Below, in pieces: positions 37,081-46,343 of a stretch of 64,000 nucleotides of DNA. The stretch spans positions 744,001 through 808,000 of the forward strand of contig CANNDD010000002.1 of the NCBI GenBank assembly GCA_947503285.1. The letters run 5' to 3'. Position 1 is the stretch's first letter; each line of letters opens with the position of its first letter. This DNA is from an uncultured Croceitalea sp. (GTDB lineage Bacteria; Bacteroidota; Bacteroidia; Flavobacteriales; Flavobacteriaceae). A program made the translations under genes and the position numbers. The notes beneath the pieces were generated by a model that was not told the origin of the DNA, searched no databases, and saw nothing but the letters and a program-made list of their open reading frames with translations.

Positions 37081-37800
37081 ATGGTAAATTTTTTTAAAAG
37101 GTTATTTAAAATCGGGGAGGCCGAGGCAAATGCCGTAATCGACAAAATGGAAGATCCCATCAAACTTACGGAGCAAGGGATTCGGGATATGAAAGGGGAT
37201 TTGGAGAAAAGTTTGGAATCTTTGGCCCAAGTTAAAGCACTGGCCATTCGTTCAAAGAACGATACGGAGGAGTTTTTGGCCAAAGCGGAAGATTATGAAC
37301 AAAAAGCAATGCTTATTCTTCAAAAAGGACAAAAAAATGAAATTGATGGCTCCGAAGCCGATCGTTTGGCCAAAGAGGCCCTTATAAAAAAGGAAGCTGC
37401 AAGCAAGCAAGCTTCCAGAAGCAAAACGGATGCGGAAAAGTTTGATGGTTCTGTGGCCAAACTAGAGAAGAACGTGCAGGAAATTAAGCAGAACATCTCT
37501 AAATGGGAAAACGAACTGAAAACCCTAAAGGCTAGGGTCAAAGTTTCTAAAGCAACAAAGAACCTGAACAAGCAAATGGCTGAAATTGACAGCTCAAGCA
37601 CGGTTTCCATGCTAGAGCGCATGAAGGAAAAAGTGCAACAGGAAGAAGCGCTGGCAGAGGCCTATGGAGATATTGCCAATGCGTCCAAATCCATAGATGA
37701 GGAAATAGATAAAGCAGCTGATGCTTCCGAAGCGAATGCCGATGCCGATCTGGCAAAGCTAAAAGAGCAATTGGGCATGAAGAGCGACAAGGAATCGTAA
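37081..37800 (+). CDS. PspA/IM30 family protein
   Basis: A 239-residue, almost entirely helical protein of the PspA/Vipp1 (ESCRT-III-like) family. It begins with the amphipathic helix MVNFFKRLFKIGEAEANAVIDKMEDP, followed by ITLTEQ-type residues and RDMKGDLEKSLESLAQVKALA. Long coiled-coil helices run to about residue 220, with an acidic alanine-rich tail. Members bind and reshape stressed inner membranes. Downstream flotillin and DUF1449 genes fit the known PspA-flotillin partnerships. No PspF or PspBC homologues are nearby. Confidence 0.9.
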   Translation: MVNFFKRLFKIGEAEANAVIDKMEDPIKLTEQGIRDMKGDLEKSLESLAQVKALAIRSKNDTEEFLAKAEDYEQKAMLILQKGQKNEIDGSEADRLAKEALIKKEAASKQASRSKTDAEKFDGSVAKLEKNVQEIKQNISKWENELKTLKARVKVSKATKNLNKQMAEIDSSSTVSMLERMKEKVQQEEALAEAYGDIANASKSIDEEIDKAADASEANADADLAKLKEQLGMKSDKES

Positions 37801-37850
37801 ATTACATACGACCATAAAAGTTATAAGCACAATCTAAACACCAACCAACA

Positions 37851-38561
37851 TTGGAAAACTATTTCGACATCATCTTTTCACAGGTCAATATCACCTTAAG
37901 CGTATTGTTGATCATACTTATTGTCTATTGGTTGATCACGATGATCAGCGGTTTGGATTTTGACCTGGATATCGATGTGGACGTAGACGTAGACGTAGAT
38001 GTTGATGTGGACATGGATACCGGAATTGAAGGGGGAAGTATGGATTTTTCCGATGTTGCCAATGCCGAAGTAGACCGTGAGCATGTAGTGAATAAGCGAA
38101 CCCGCAAACTAAAATGGTGGCAGATCATTTTGATTTATTTCAATTTTGTTGGACTGCCATTTATGTTCACGTTCACTTTTTGGATTTTTACATGGTGGAT
38201 TATCAGTGTGCTGGGAACACTTTTTACGTTCAGCTATGATAACAGTTTTGGCTTTGTTATCGTGTTGCTGGCCTTGGTCCCTTCGCTGTTTTTTACCAAG
38301 ATCCTAACAACACCCTTTAAGTCCTTTTTTAGGAACTTGAACAAAGATGGCGATAAAGCGGTGGACTTTTTGGGAAGACAGGCCATACTGCTATCCAATA
38401 TTTCTGGGGAAAAACTGGGCAATGCCGAAGTAAACGTAGATGGAAACATCATGAACATCTACGTTAGGTCCCTTGATGGATCAGCCTTGAACTTTAGGGA
38501 CAACGTGCTTATCATCAAACAATCTGACGACAAAAATTACTTTTTCGTAAGTAGATCATAA
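37851..38561 (+). CDS. DUF1449/YqiJ-like membrane protein with Asp-Val repeat
   Basis: A 236-residue inner-membrane protein starting at a TTG codon (no ATG lies before the first membrane helix). TM1 (about 12-33) is followed by an acidic stretch of alternating Asp-Val (about residues 36-57, encoded by a repeated GACGTA hexamer near 37974-38019). Two membrane segments follow (about 89-140), then a C-terminal OB-like domain (DFLGRQAILLSNISG, NIYVRSLDG, DNVLIIKQ) as in YqiJ and NfeD partners of flotillins. It lies between pspA and the flotillin gene, so it is the probable membrane anchor of the flotillin complex. Confidence 0.85.
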   Translation: MENYFDIIFSQVNITLSVLLIILIVYWLITMISGLDFDLDIDVDVDVDVDVDVDMDTGIEGGSMDFSDVANAEVDREHVVNKRTRKLKWWQIILIYFNFVGLPFMFTFTFWIFTWWIISVLGTLFTFSYDNSFGFVIVLLALVPSLFFTKILTTPFKSFFRNLNKDGDKAVDFLGRQAILLSNISGEKLGNAEVNVDGNIMNIYVRSLDGSALNFRDNVLIIKQSDDKNYFFVSRS

Positions 38562-38595
38562 ATCATTTTAAACCACTAAAACAATACTAAAAACT

Positions 38596-40662
38596 ATGGA
38601 AGGAATCTTACCTATCATCGTAACAGGATTGGGAATACTCCTGTTTCTTATCATCGTATATTTTGCGATCATTGCCCTCTTTTATAAGAAGGTGCACCAA
38701 GGGGAAGCCTTGGTCCGTACCGGATTTGGAGGGACTAAAGTAGCCACGGACAAAGGTCTTTATGTGGTGCCTGTTTTTCACCGAGTTGAGGTGATGGATA
38801 TCTCCGTTAAGAAAATCCAGATCGAACGTATGGGTGTGGAAGGACTTATTTGTAAGGACAATATGCGTGCTGATATCAAGGTGGCTTTCTTTGTTCGGGT
38901 GAACAACGAAGTGGATTTTATCAAAAAAGTTGCCCAGACCATAGGTGTTGCACGGGCCTCAAGAAAAGAAACCTTGGAAGATCTTTTTGAGGCAAAGTTT
39001 TCAGAAGCCCTAAAAACCGTAGGAAAGAAATTCGAATTCACAGCACTGTATGAAGCACGGCGCGAATTCCGCGATGAGATTGTTGATATTATTGGTACTG
39101 ATCTAAATGGATATACTTTGGAAGACTGCGCCATTGATTACTTGGAGCAAACCGCGGTTTCCCACTTAAAACCAGACAACATCTTGGATGCAGAAGGCAT
39201 CAAGAAGATTACTGACCTTACTGCGGCCCAAAACGTCAAAGCAAACCTCATCAAAAGGGATGAGGAAAAGGTAATCCGTAAGCAAGATGTAGAAGCTCGG
39301 GAGGCGATTTTGGAATTGGACCGGCAATTGGCCGAAAAGGAAGAACAGCAAAAACGGGAGATCGCCAATATCAAATCACGTGAAGAGGCGGAAATTATAA
39401 AAGTGGCCGAGGAAGAAAAACTCAAATCGGAGAGTGCCCGTATTGCTACGGAAGAAAAACTTCAAGTAGCTGAGGAGAATAAGCAACGTCAGGTAGTTGT
39501 TGCCCTAAAGAATAAAGAACGTACCACTGCTGTAGAGACGGAACGTGTCGAGAAGGACCGTGCATTGGAGGCCACGGAGAGAGAACGGGTGGTCACTTTG
39601 GCACAGATTGAAAAAGAAAAGGTTGTTGAAGTAGAAAAGAAGAACATCCAAGATGTGATTCGCGACCGAGTGATGTTAGAGAAGGGTGTAGTAGAGGAAC
39701 AAGAGAATATGAAAGACATTCAGGCTTTTAAAGGTGCGGACAGAGAAAAGCAAGTAAAAATCACTTTGGCCGAAGCAACTGCTGAAGAGGACTTGATTAA
39801 GACTTTTAAAGCCGCAGAAGCGCAAAAAGAAGCAGCAAAACAGAAAGCAGAAGAAATTAACATTGAAGCTCAGGCTCAGAAAGAGGCTAGCGAAAAAGAA
39901 GCGGAAGCTAGAAAAACATTAGCTGAAGCAAAGGCTAAGGAGGAAGCCACTATAGGATTATCGGAGGCAGAGGTTATGCATGCCAAAGCAGATGCATCCG
40001 AAAGGCAAGGCATTGTGGAAGCATTGATCATTGAGAAAAAGGCCAAAGCAGAGGCGGCCGGAATAGAAGCGAAAGCCGAAGCTATCAAAAAAGAAGGTCT
40101 TGCCGAAGCTGATGTAATTAAGGAAAAGGCCCTTGCTGATGCTGCTGGAATTGAAGAGAAGGCCAATGCCATGAAGAAACTGGATGGGGTAGGGAAAGAA
40201 CACGAAGAGTTCAAGTTGCGACTTGACAAAGAACTTCAGGTAGACCTTGCAGAAATCAATATCCAGAAGGAGATTGCCGATGCGCAAGCACAAGTGCTGG
40301 CCGAAGGATTGAAAGCGGCCAATATTGATATTGTTGGTGGTGAATCCATGTTCTTTGAACAAATTGTGGGTCAGATAACCCGTGCCAAAGGCTTTGATAG
40401 ATTGGTACAACATTCAGAACAGGCCCAAGACATCAAAGATGCCATTTTGGGCACCGAAGATGTTGCTGGCAACCTATTGAATCGTATAAAACAATTTGCG
40501 GCGCAGTATGATATTTCCAGCGAAGACTTGAAAAACCTTTCCATAGCCAGCCTATTGGTCCAATTGAAAGGGAAGGCCACCAGCAATGATGAGAGCAATA
40601 TGTTCGAGAACTTATTGAATCTTGCCAATAGCTTGGGCATGGGCAACAAAAAGTTGAGGTAA
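38596..40662 (+). CDS. Flotillin/YqiK-like SPFH protein
   Basis: A 688-residue flotillin. An N-terminal membrane segment (about 5-28, LPIIVTGLGILLFLIIVYFAIIAL) precedes an SPFH/band-7 domain (about 35-200: GEALVRTGFGGTKVATDKGLYVVPVFHRVEVMDIS). A very long Glu/Ala/Lys-rich coiled coil (about 230-545) and a C-terminal helical domain follow. Family members scaffold ordered membrane microdomains and oligomerise. YqiK-type flotillins pair with YqiJ-like proteins, as here with the DUF1449 gene 34 bp upstream. Confidence 0.93.
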   Translation: MEGILPIIVTGLGILLFLIIVYFAIIALFYKKVHQGEALVRTGFGGTKVATDKGLYVVPVFHRVEVMDISVKKIQIERMGVEGLICKDNMRADIKVAFFVRVNNEVDFIKKVAQTIGVARASRKETLEDLFEAKFSEALKTVGKKFEFTALYEARREFRDEIVDIIGTDLNGYTLEDCAIDYLEQTAVSHLKPDNILDAEGIKKITDLTAAQNVKANLIKRDEEKVIRKQDVEAREAILELDRQLAEKEEQQKREIANIKSREEAEIIKVAEEEKLKSESARIATEEKLQVAEENKQRQVVVALKNKERTTAVETERVEKDRALEATERERVVTLAQIEKEKVVEVEKKNIQDVIRDRVMLEKGVVEEQENMKDIQAFKGADREKQVKITLAEATAEEDLIKTFKAAEAQKEAAKQKAEEINIEAQAQKEASEKEAEARKTLAEAKAKEEATIGLSEAEVMHAKADASERQGIVEALIIEKKAKAEAAGIEAKAEAIKKEGLAEADVIKEKALADAAGIEEKANAMKKLDGVGKEHEEFKLRLDKELQVDLAEINIQKEIADAQAQVLAEGLKAANIDIVGGESMFFEQIVGQITRAKGFDRLVQHSEQAQDIKDAILGTEDVAGNLLNRIKQFAAQYDISSEDLKNLSIASLLVQLKGKATSNDESNMFENLLNLANSLGMGNKKLR

Positions 40663-40673
40663 TACAAGGAATG

Positions 40674-40716
40674 GCCCCAACACTTTTTGAGGGTTGGGGC
40701 TATATTTCCCTTTTTG
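40674..40716 (+). terminator. Hairpin downstream of the flotillin gene (possible attenuator)
   Basis: The stem GCCCCAAC/GTTGGGGC (40674-40681 with 40693-40700) has an 11-nt loop and is followed by a T-rich run. It lies between the flotillin stop and the lipoyl-like gene, so it could lower expression of the last two genes. Confidence 0.6.
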
Positions 40717-40728
40717 AAATCCAATACG

Positions 40729-41052
40729 ATGCTCAGTAAAATTTCAAGATGGTTTTTTGGTTTGGACAATTCCCAAAAACAACGGGAGCTAGTCAAAGAA
40801 ATTCCTTTAGAGAAAGGAAAAGTTGAAACTATTCGCGTGCCAAACTTAGGATATGGCAATGAATATAAGCTTACAAAATGGCATGTACGACCTGGGCAAA
40901 TGGTTAAGGCTGGAGAAGTTGTTTGTGAATTGGAAACCAAAGAAATCCTTATGGAATTTGAGAGTCTATATAGCGGTCGTATACAAGCCACTTGTCAAAT
41001 TCATCAGAATCTTAAAGTGGGCGACGAAATTCTTAGAATCCAAGGGATATAG
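40729..41052 (+). CDS. Lipoyl/biotinyl-like domain protein lacking the acceptor lysine
   Basis: A 107-residue protein; I chose the ATG at 40729 over an upstream TTG that lies inside the hairpin. Residues about 34-107 align by eye with E2-type lipoyl domains: YKLTKWHVRPGQMVKAGEVVCELET, EFES and a closing VGDEILRI. The acceptor motif that normally reads E-T-D-K-A is E-T-K-E-I here, so the lysine position is Glu72 and a lysine lies one residue earlier. It is probably a non-modified barrel-sandwich adaptor. No dehydrogenase or carboxylase genes are near; it sits between the flotillin and ATPase genes. Confidence 0.75.
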   Translation: MLSKISRWFFGLDNSQKQRELVKEIPLEKGKVETIRVPNLGYGNEYKLTKWHVRPGQMVKAGEVVCELETKEILMEFESLYSGRIQATCQIHQNLKVGDEILRIQGI

Positions 41053-41132
41053 CGCAAACAGTGGTGCATAAGTCTAGGTATTAATAACTAACAAGAAGTT
41101 GGTGGTGTTCATCATCAAATCAAATAATAACA

Positions 41133-44100
41133 ATGCAGGAAGAACAACAAAACACTCCCAGCACGACCATCTTGGATGATGGCACCTATGAAATCATCCA
41201 AGGACGATTAAAAGAGCAGAAAAATGAGCTGCAGCAACGCCTGCACCAACTCAATGAGAGTAGAAAGCTTGTCTTTGGAAGTGTGGTGACCCAATTGATC
41301 GCCAACAAGCGCATCAATACGGAGAACAATTGTATCGCCAGGGATATCATAACCATTGGCAAGCATACCATTCTGGGCTATAATGTGCATTTTGGATTGC
41401 GTACCAATATTAAATTGGAAGATGTTTTTGGTATCTATACCTATCAGGATGGGAATTTTGTTCCACAATCCTTGGATCTGATGGCAGACACGGTGTTCTT
41501 AGATGATTTTATCAACCTCTATAAATATTATCGGAATACTATTTTCAGCAAGTTTGCCATCGTTGGCAATTATTTGCATATGGTCTTTCAGTTGAGTGAC
41601 AGCACTTCGGACATTAAAACCTTCAAGTGGTTGATCAAGGAGGGAGCACTGCAGTACCAAGACAACCGTAGTGACCATGAATTGAAAATGCCCAAACAGC
41701 ATGAGTTCCGTTGGACCGAGACCAATCGGGATATGCAGCGTTATGGGGAATATCCCCATGTTTCTATTTTGGATAAGGTATTTGTGGAAACGATCGGTGG
41801 GGATCTCACGATTAAAATAGAGGACAATACGGATGAGGGTCTTGGTATTTTCAGGGAAGACGTTGTTCATAAAGACCAAACCTTGGATGATGGCCAGTAC
41901 CGCTTTGCCGAGATTGGCAATTTGATCGCCATTGAAATCAAACCTTTTCAAGAGGAGGCACGGTATTTTGTTTACAATCACAAGATCCAAGAAGTAAAGA
42001 AGATCCAAAGCATCCAGGATGCCTGTATTCTACTGCCCAATGATCAAGGGGTCATTTACCCTAATGGCTACTATTTGCAATCGGGGGCTTTCAAACGCTT
42101 TGAATACGATTTGGGAGAGGTTCAGTTTTCCGAGAAAATCAGTTCGCCCAATGGGGAGGATTTCTTGTACGTTTTTTATGAATCTGAAACCGGCTTGTAT
42201 GTGTTGATGTCTTATAATGTCATTGAACAAGGGGTAAAGACCCCGATCATCTGTAACGGATTTACCCTCTTGCGGAACGGTGAGCTTTGCTACTTCAAAA
42301 CCGATGAGGAGCAGACCAAGCACCATGTCATCCAAATATGGCAGACCACATTTATGAAAGGGGATGAAGTCCCTTCCGAACATATGGACTCGCTACTTTA
42401 CAAAATAGGCAACAAAGATATTGTTGAGGCCATGGCCGAATGCCAATCGCTCATCACCTTGTTGAACAAGGAGGATAATTATGGGGGCCTATACGATGAT
42501 CTTGTTAGGTTCTCTACGGATATTTTAGACAGTTATTACTGGATCAATGAAGCGGCGGCCCACCAACTCAATGTGCCTTTGGCCGCTATCAATGAAACCG
42601 CCAATGCTGCAATAGATGAATTTGAGAAGGTGGTTCAACTCCGAAAAACCGCAGCGGCCACCACCAAGGCAACCCAAGAAACTGCCACGGAGATTTTTGG
42701 GAAGATAAAGAGTAGCTCCTTTAAATCCATTGACGATTTTGTTCAGATTCTTTCCAAGCTCCGTTCTTTTCGTGGGGAGGTTATTGGTCTAAAGGAGGTG
42801 CGCTATGTAGACCTTTCATTTATTGAAAGCTTGGAACAGGAAATTGCGGAACAGACCGATAAGGTGTCCCAGCGCTGCGTACTATTTCTTATTGATGACA
42901 AGGCCCTTGCACCCTATCAAAACCGTGTTTCGGAAAAGCAAGCCCTATTGGAAAAGGCGTCAAAAGTGGTGGAGACCAAACAGCTTCAAGATGAGGTGAA
43001 CCAGATTGCGGAAGACCTTGAAATGCTTATAGAAATTGTTTCCAACCTAAAGATCGAAGACACGTCACAAACTACAAAGATCATTGACAATATTTCATTG
43101 ATTTTTGCTTCGATAAACCAATTGAAGGCTGCGATAAAAAACAAGATCAACTCGCTTTCGGTGGAAGAGTCCGGGGCCGAGTTTGCCGCTCAATTAAAAT
43201 TGGTGGACCAAAGTGTGATCAATTACTTGGATATTTCCAGCACCCCTGAGAAAACAGAAGAATCCTTGAACAAGGTCGTGTTACAATTGGAAGATCTTGA
43301 AGGCCGCTTTTCAGATTTTGAAGACTTTATTGCCCAGATCATTGAGAAACGGGAAGAAGTTTACAATGCTTTTGAAAACCGAAAAGTGACCTTGATCGAA
43401 GCACGGAACAAGCGGACCGTGGCTTTGGAAAATTCAGCGAACCGAATTTTAAAAGGCGTACTAAAAAAGTCAATGACCTTTGATAGCCTGAACGATATCA
43501 ACGGGTATTTTGCCGGTGATCTTATGGTTAGTAAAATCCGGGATATCATCCAGCAACTTTTGGAACTGGAAGATTCTGGAAAGGCAGAAGCTATTCAAAC
43601 TGCCCTTAAAGTGGCCAAAGAAGATGCCATACGTAAGTTAAAGGATAAGCAGGACCTGTATGAAGATGGTGAGAACATCATCAAATTGGGCAAACATAAA
43701 TTTGGTGTCAACAAACAAGTTTTGGACTTGACCATTGTGTATAAGGACCAAGGATTGTACTACCATTTGACGGGCACCGATTTTTATCAGGAAATCCATC
43801 ACGATACCCTTACGCGATCCAAGGCCTATTGGAACCAAGAACTGGTCTCTGAAAATGAAACGGTCTATCGTGCTGCGTATTTGGCGTACAAGATTTTCAA
43901 TGGTGAAGACAAGGGCCATTTGCATGATCTTTCGAAAACAGCCCTTAAAAAAATGGTGACTGAAGCAACCAGTAAAAACTATACGGAAGGTTATGTAAAA
44001 GGGGTACATGATGAAGATGCCCATAACATCCTTTTGGCCCTGGTCTCAAAACACCATGATTTGGGGGTGTTAACCTTTGCGCCGGAAATCCGTGCCTTTG

Positions 44101-46016
44101 CACAGTTTTTTTGGCAAACGCTGAATACAACCGATTTTGAGCAGTGGAACGAATCACTTAAGAATGCAGGGCAGGTGTTGAAGGCATTTCCGAGCAGCAC
44201 GGCACATGAGAAAGTGGTTGTACAGTTGGCCGCCGATATCGCAACTTTTGCTAACAGCAGTGGGTTGTTCAACGAAAAGTTGAGCAATGATATTGCCCAG
44301 TATCTCTTTGAAGAAATCAAGGAACACAATGATTTTGTGGTCAGCCATGCCTCCCAAGAACTCTATGGGCAGTTTGCAAAGCAATTAAAGGGCAAAAAAC
44401 TGTATGCCAAGATAAAAGAAAAAGTGGCCATTGATCCCCACAGCGAAATGGACGACGTCCAAGATCGTATTGCATTGGCCTGGCAATGGGTGAAGGCCTA
44501 TCTTGGGGATGCTTCCGAAACTGAACAACAGTACCTGTACGAAGTTTGTTGTTTGTTTTTGTTTCCCCATAGCAATCGAACAATCGCAACAAGCCCAGCT
44601 GTAGACATCAAACAAATGAAGGGTAGCCATGCTAGTTTAAAGGATGGTGTCTTCGCATTTGATTACCACAAATTTATTGCTGCACTGGCCCACTTTAGCA
44701 AGTTTGAGGTACAAGCTTTTACGGCCTTTAGCAAAGCCAAACATGAATTGACGGAAGCGGTAAAAGCGGATTTAAAATTGGAAAGTTTTAAACCAAGGGT
44801 GTTGTCATCCTTTGTCCGAAACAAACTGATCGATCAGGTGTACTTCCCTTTGATTGGGGATAATCTTGCCAAACAATTGGGAAGTGCCGGCGATACCAAA
44901 CGTACGGATAGGATGGGCATGCTGCTCCTTATTTCGCCGCCGGGCTATGGTAAAACAACCTTAATGGAATACATGGCCAACCGTTTGGGCTTGATTTTTA
45001 TGAAGATCAACGGACCTGCCATAGGCCATGAAGTAAGCTCGGTGGACCCCAGTACAGCAACAAACTCGGCAGCCAAAGAAGAGTTGAAAAAGCTCAATTT
45101 GGCGTTTGAGATGGGCAATAATGTAATGTTGTATTTGGATGATATCCAGCATTGCAATCCAGAATTTTTGCAAAAATTCATTTCTCTGGCGGATGGAACC
45201 CGTAAAATAGAAGGGATATACAACGGCGTGCCCAAAACCTACGATTTAAGGGCTAAAAAGTTCTGCGTTATCATGGCCGGAAACCCGTATACAGAAAGCG
45301 GGGATAAGTTTCAAATTCCGGACATGTTGGCCAACCGGGCAGACATTTACAACTTAGGGGATATCATTGGAGATACCGCGGATTTGTTTCAATTGAGCTT
45401 GATCGAAAATGCTTTAACCTCCAATCCCATTTTGCAGCAGCTCAGTAGTAAATCCTTTGAAGATGTCTACCAATTATTGCATATGGTGGAAAGCGAAACG
45501 GAGGATGCCTCTTTACTAAAAGGCAATCACAACAGACAAGAAGTTCAGGATTATTTGGCGGTTTTGGATAAGGTAATTGAGGTACGTAATACTGTTTTAA
45601 AAGTGAATGAAACTTACATCAAATCGGCCGCTATGGAGGATGCCTATAGAACGGAGCCTTCGTTTAAATTGCAAGGCTCCTACAGAGATATGAACAAACT
45701 GGTGGCAAAAATTGTTCCCATTATGAACGATGGGGAACTGCAAACGCTTTTGCTGTCACATTACGAAAGTGAGTCGCAGACCTTGACCAGTGCTGCCGAG
45801 GCCAATTTATTGAAATTCAAAGCTCTTACTCAATCCTTATCAAAAGAGGAGGAAGCGCGATGGGCGTCTATAAAGGAGACATTTTTAGAGCAGAACAAGG
45901 TTAAAAGTTTTGGAAACCAAGCTGCAATGTTCCAATTGTTGGAACAGGTTTCGGAGTTTAACAAGCATTTGGGGGGCATTCAAAAAGCGCTTCAGAAGCA
46001 GGTGAAAGAGAAATAA
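41133..46016 (+). CDS. DUF3686 AAA ATPase (annotated elsewhere as DNA repair ATPase)
   Basis: A 1627-residue protein. The N-terminal region matches DUF3686 proteins (TYEIIQGRLKEQKNELQQRL, FGSVVTQLIANKRINTENNC and RDIITIGKHTILGYNVHFGL). Helical coiled-coil segments occupy about residues 480-860. An AAA+ module near the C-terminus has Walker A SPPGYGKTT (about 1267-1275), Walker B MLYLDDIQ (about 1331-1338) and sensor-1 MAGNPYTESGD. The DNA repair label attached to relatives is weakly founded; in this operon a membrane-remodelling or complex-disassembly role with PspA and flotillin is at least as likely. It is the last gene of the operon. Confidence 0.85.
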   Translation: MQEEQQNTPSTTILDDGTYEIIQGRLKEQKNELQQRLHQLNESRKLVFGSVVTQLIANKRINTENNCIARDIITIGKHTILGYNVHFGLRTNIKLEDVFGIYTYQDGNFVPQSLDLMADTVFLDDFINLYKYYRNTIFSKFAIVGNYLHMVFQLSDSTSDIKTFKWLIKEGALQYQDNRSDHELKMPKQHEFRWTETNRDMQRYGEYPHVSILDKVFVETIGGDLTIKIEDNTDEGLGIFREDVVHKDQTLDDGQYRFAEIGNLIAIEIKPFQEEARYFVYNHKIQEVKKIQSIQDACILLPNDQGVIYPNGYYLQSGAFKRFEYDLGEVQFSEKISSPNGEDFLYVFYESETGLYVLMSYNVIEQGVKTPIICNGFTLLRNGELCYFKTDEEQTKHHVIQIWQTTFMKGDEVPSEHMDSLLYKIGNKDIVEAMAECQSLITLLNKEDNYGGLYDDLVRFSTDILDSYYWINEAAAHQLNVPLAAINETANAAIDEFEKVVQLRKTAAATTKATQETATEIFGKIKSSSFKSIDDFVQILSKLRSFRGEVIGLKEVRYVDLSFIESLEQEIAEQTDKVSQRCVLFLIDDKALAPYQNRVSEKQALLEKASKVVETKQLQDEVNQIAEDLEMLIEIVSNLKIEDTSQTTKIIDNISLIFASINQLKAAIKNKINSLSVEESGAEFAAQLKLVDQSVINYLDISSTPEKTEESLNKVVLQLEDLEGRFSDFEDFIAQIIEKREEVYNAFENRKVTLIEARNKRTVALENSANRILKGVLKKSMTFDSLNDINGYFAGDLMVSKIRDIIQQLLELEDSGKAEAIQTALKVAKEDAIRKLKDKQDLYEDGENIIKLGKHKFGVNKQVLDLTIVYKDQGLYYHLTGTDFYQEIHHDTLTRSKAYWNQELVSENETVYRAAYLAYKIFNGEDKGHLHDLSKTALKKMVTEATSKNYTEGYVKGVHDEDAHNILLALVSKHHDLGVLTFAPEIRAFAQFFWQTLNTTDFEQWNESLKNAGQVLKAFPSSTAHEKVVVQLAADIATFANSSGLFNEKLSNDIAQYLFEEIKEHNDFVVSHASQELYGQFAKQLKGKKLYAKIKEKVAIDPHSEMDDVQDRIALAWQWVKAYLGDASETEQQYLYEVCCLFLFPHSNRTIATSPAVDIKQMKGSHASLKDGVFAFDYHKFIAALAHFSKFEVQAFTAFSKAKHELTEAVKADLKLESFKPRVLSSFVRNKLIDQVYFPLIGDNLAKQLGSAGDTKRTDRMGMLLLISPPGYGKTTLMEYMANRLGLIFMKINGPAIGHEVSSVDPSTATNSAAKEELKKLNLAFEMGNNVMLYLDDIQHCNPEFLQKFISLADGTRKIEGIYNGVPKTYDLRAKKFCVIMAGNPYTESGDKFQIPDMLANRADIYNLGDIIGDTADLFQLSLIENALTSNPILQQLSSKSFEDVYQLLHMVESETEDASLLKGNHNRQEVQDYLAVLDKVIEVRNTVLKVNETYIKSAAMEDAYRTEPSFKLQGSYRDMNKLVAKIVPIMNDGELQTLLLSHYESESQTLTSAAEANLLKFKALTQSLSKEEEARWASIKETFLEQNKVKSFGNQAAMFQLLEQVSEFNKHLGGIQKALQKQVKEK

Positions 46017-46254
46017 AGTTTGAAATTCATAGACATCCTTATCAATTTTTAAGAATTAAAATGTAAGATAATCTCAAGGCTTAGTTAAACTTTAGGATTT
46101 TTCATTTCCCCTATTAAGATTAGGCCCGCTATTGGCGGTAATATAGTAACCAGAATACTTAAGCAAGAAAGACGTTACCACTATCCCAGAAAATACTAAC
46201 AGTAAAGATGTCCCTCCTGAGATAGAAGAGGAATAAACCTTGCTTAAAGACTAT

Positions 46255-46281
46255 AAAGCCGAAGTAAAAACTTCGGCTTTT
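46255..46281 (+). terminator. Strong terminator upstream of bioB
   Basis: The perfect 11-bp stem AAAGCCGAAGT/ACTTCGGCTTT (46255-46265 with 46270-46280), with an AAAA loop, is followed by T-rich sequence. Confidence 0.92.
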
Positions 46282-46331
46282 ACTTTTGTCAAAATATGAT
46301 TTTTGCCCGTTCTTACTAATTTTGAAATTCC

Positions 46332-46339
46332 TATTTTTG
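46332..46339 (+). promoter_or_regulatory. Candidate -7 box abutting bioB
   Basis: TATTTTTG ends 4 bp before the bioB ATG at 46344, the same spacing as at bioF. No fitting -33 TTG was found. Confidence 0.35.
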
Positions 46340-46343
46340 ATTT

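Larger units (their letters stand above)
46017..46343. other. Gene-free gap before bioB with a short open tail
   Basis: This 327-bp gap has no complete gene. From about 46156 to 46236 one plus-strand frame reads as an acidic protein tail without a start (ending KDVPPEIEEE and a stop). It is followed at once by its own strong terminator. Stops TAG-TAA lie just upstream. It may be the 3' remnant of a lost gene. The left half is AT-rich with nothing recognised. Confidence 0.4.

Noticed and set aside
37896-38128. Antisense frames opposite the Asp-Val repeat
   Set aside because: They are low-complexity Ser-Thr repeats produced by the hexamer on the other strand.
39800-40150. Antisense open frames opposite the flotillin coiled coil
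   Set aside because: They arise from the repetitive Glu/Ala/Lys codons and give Ser/Ala/Phe-rich nonsense.
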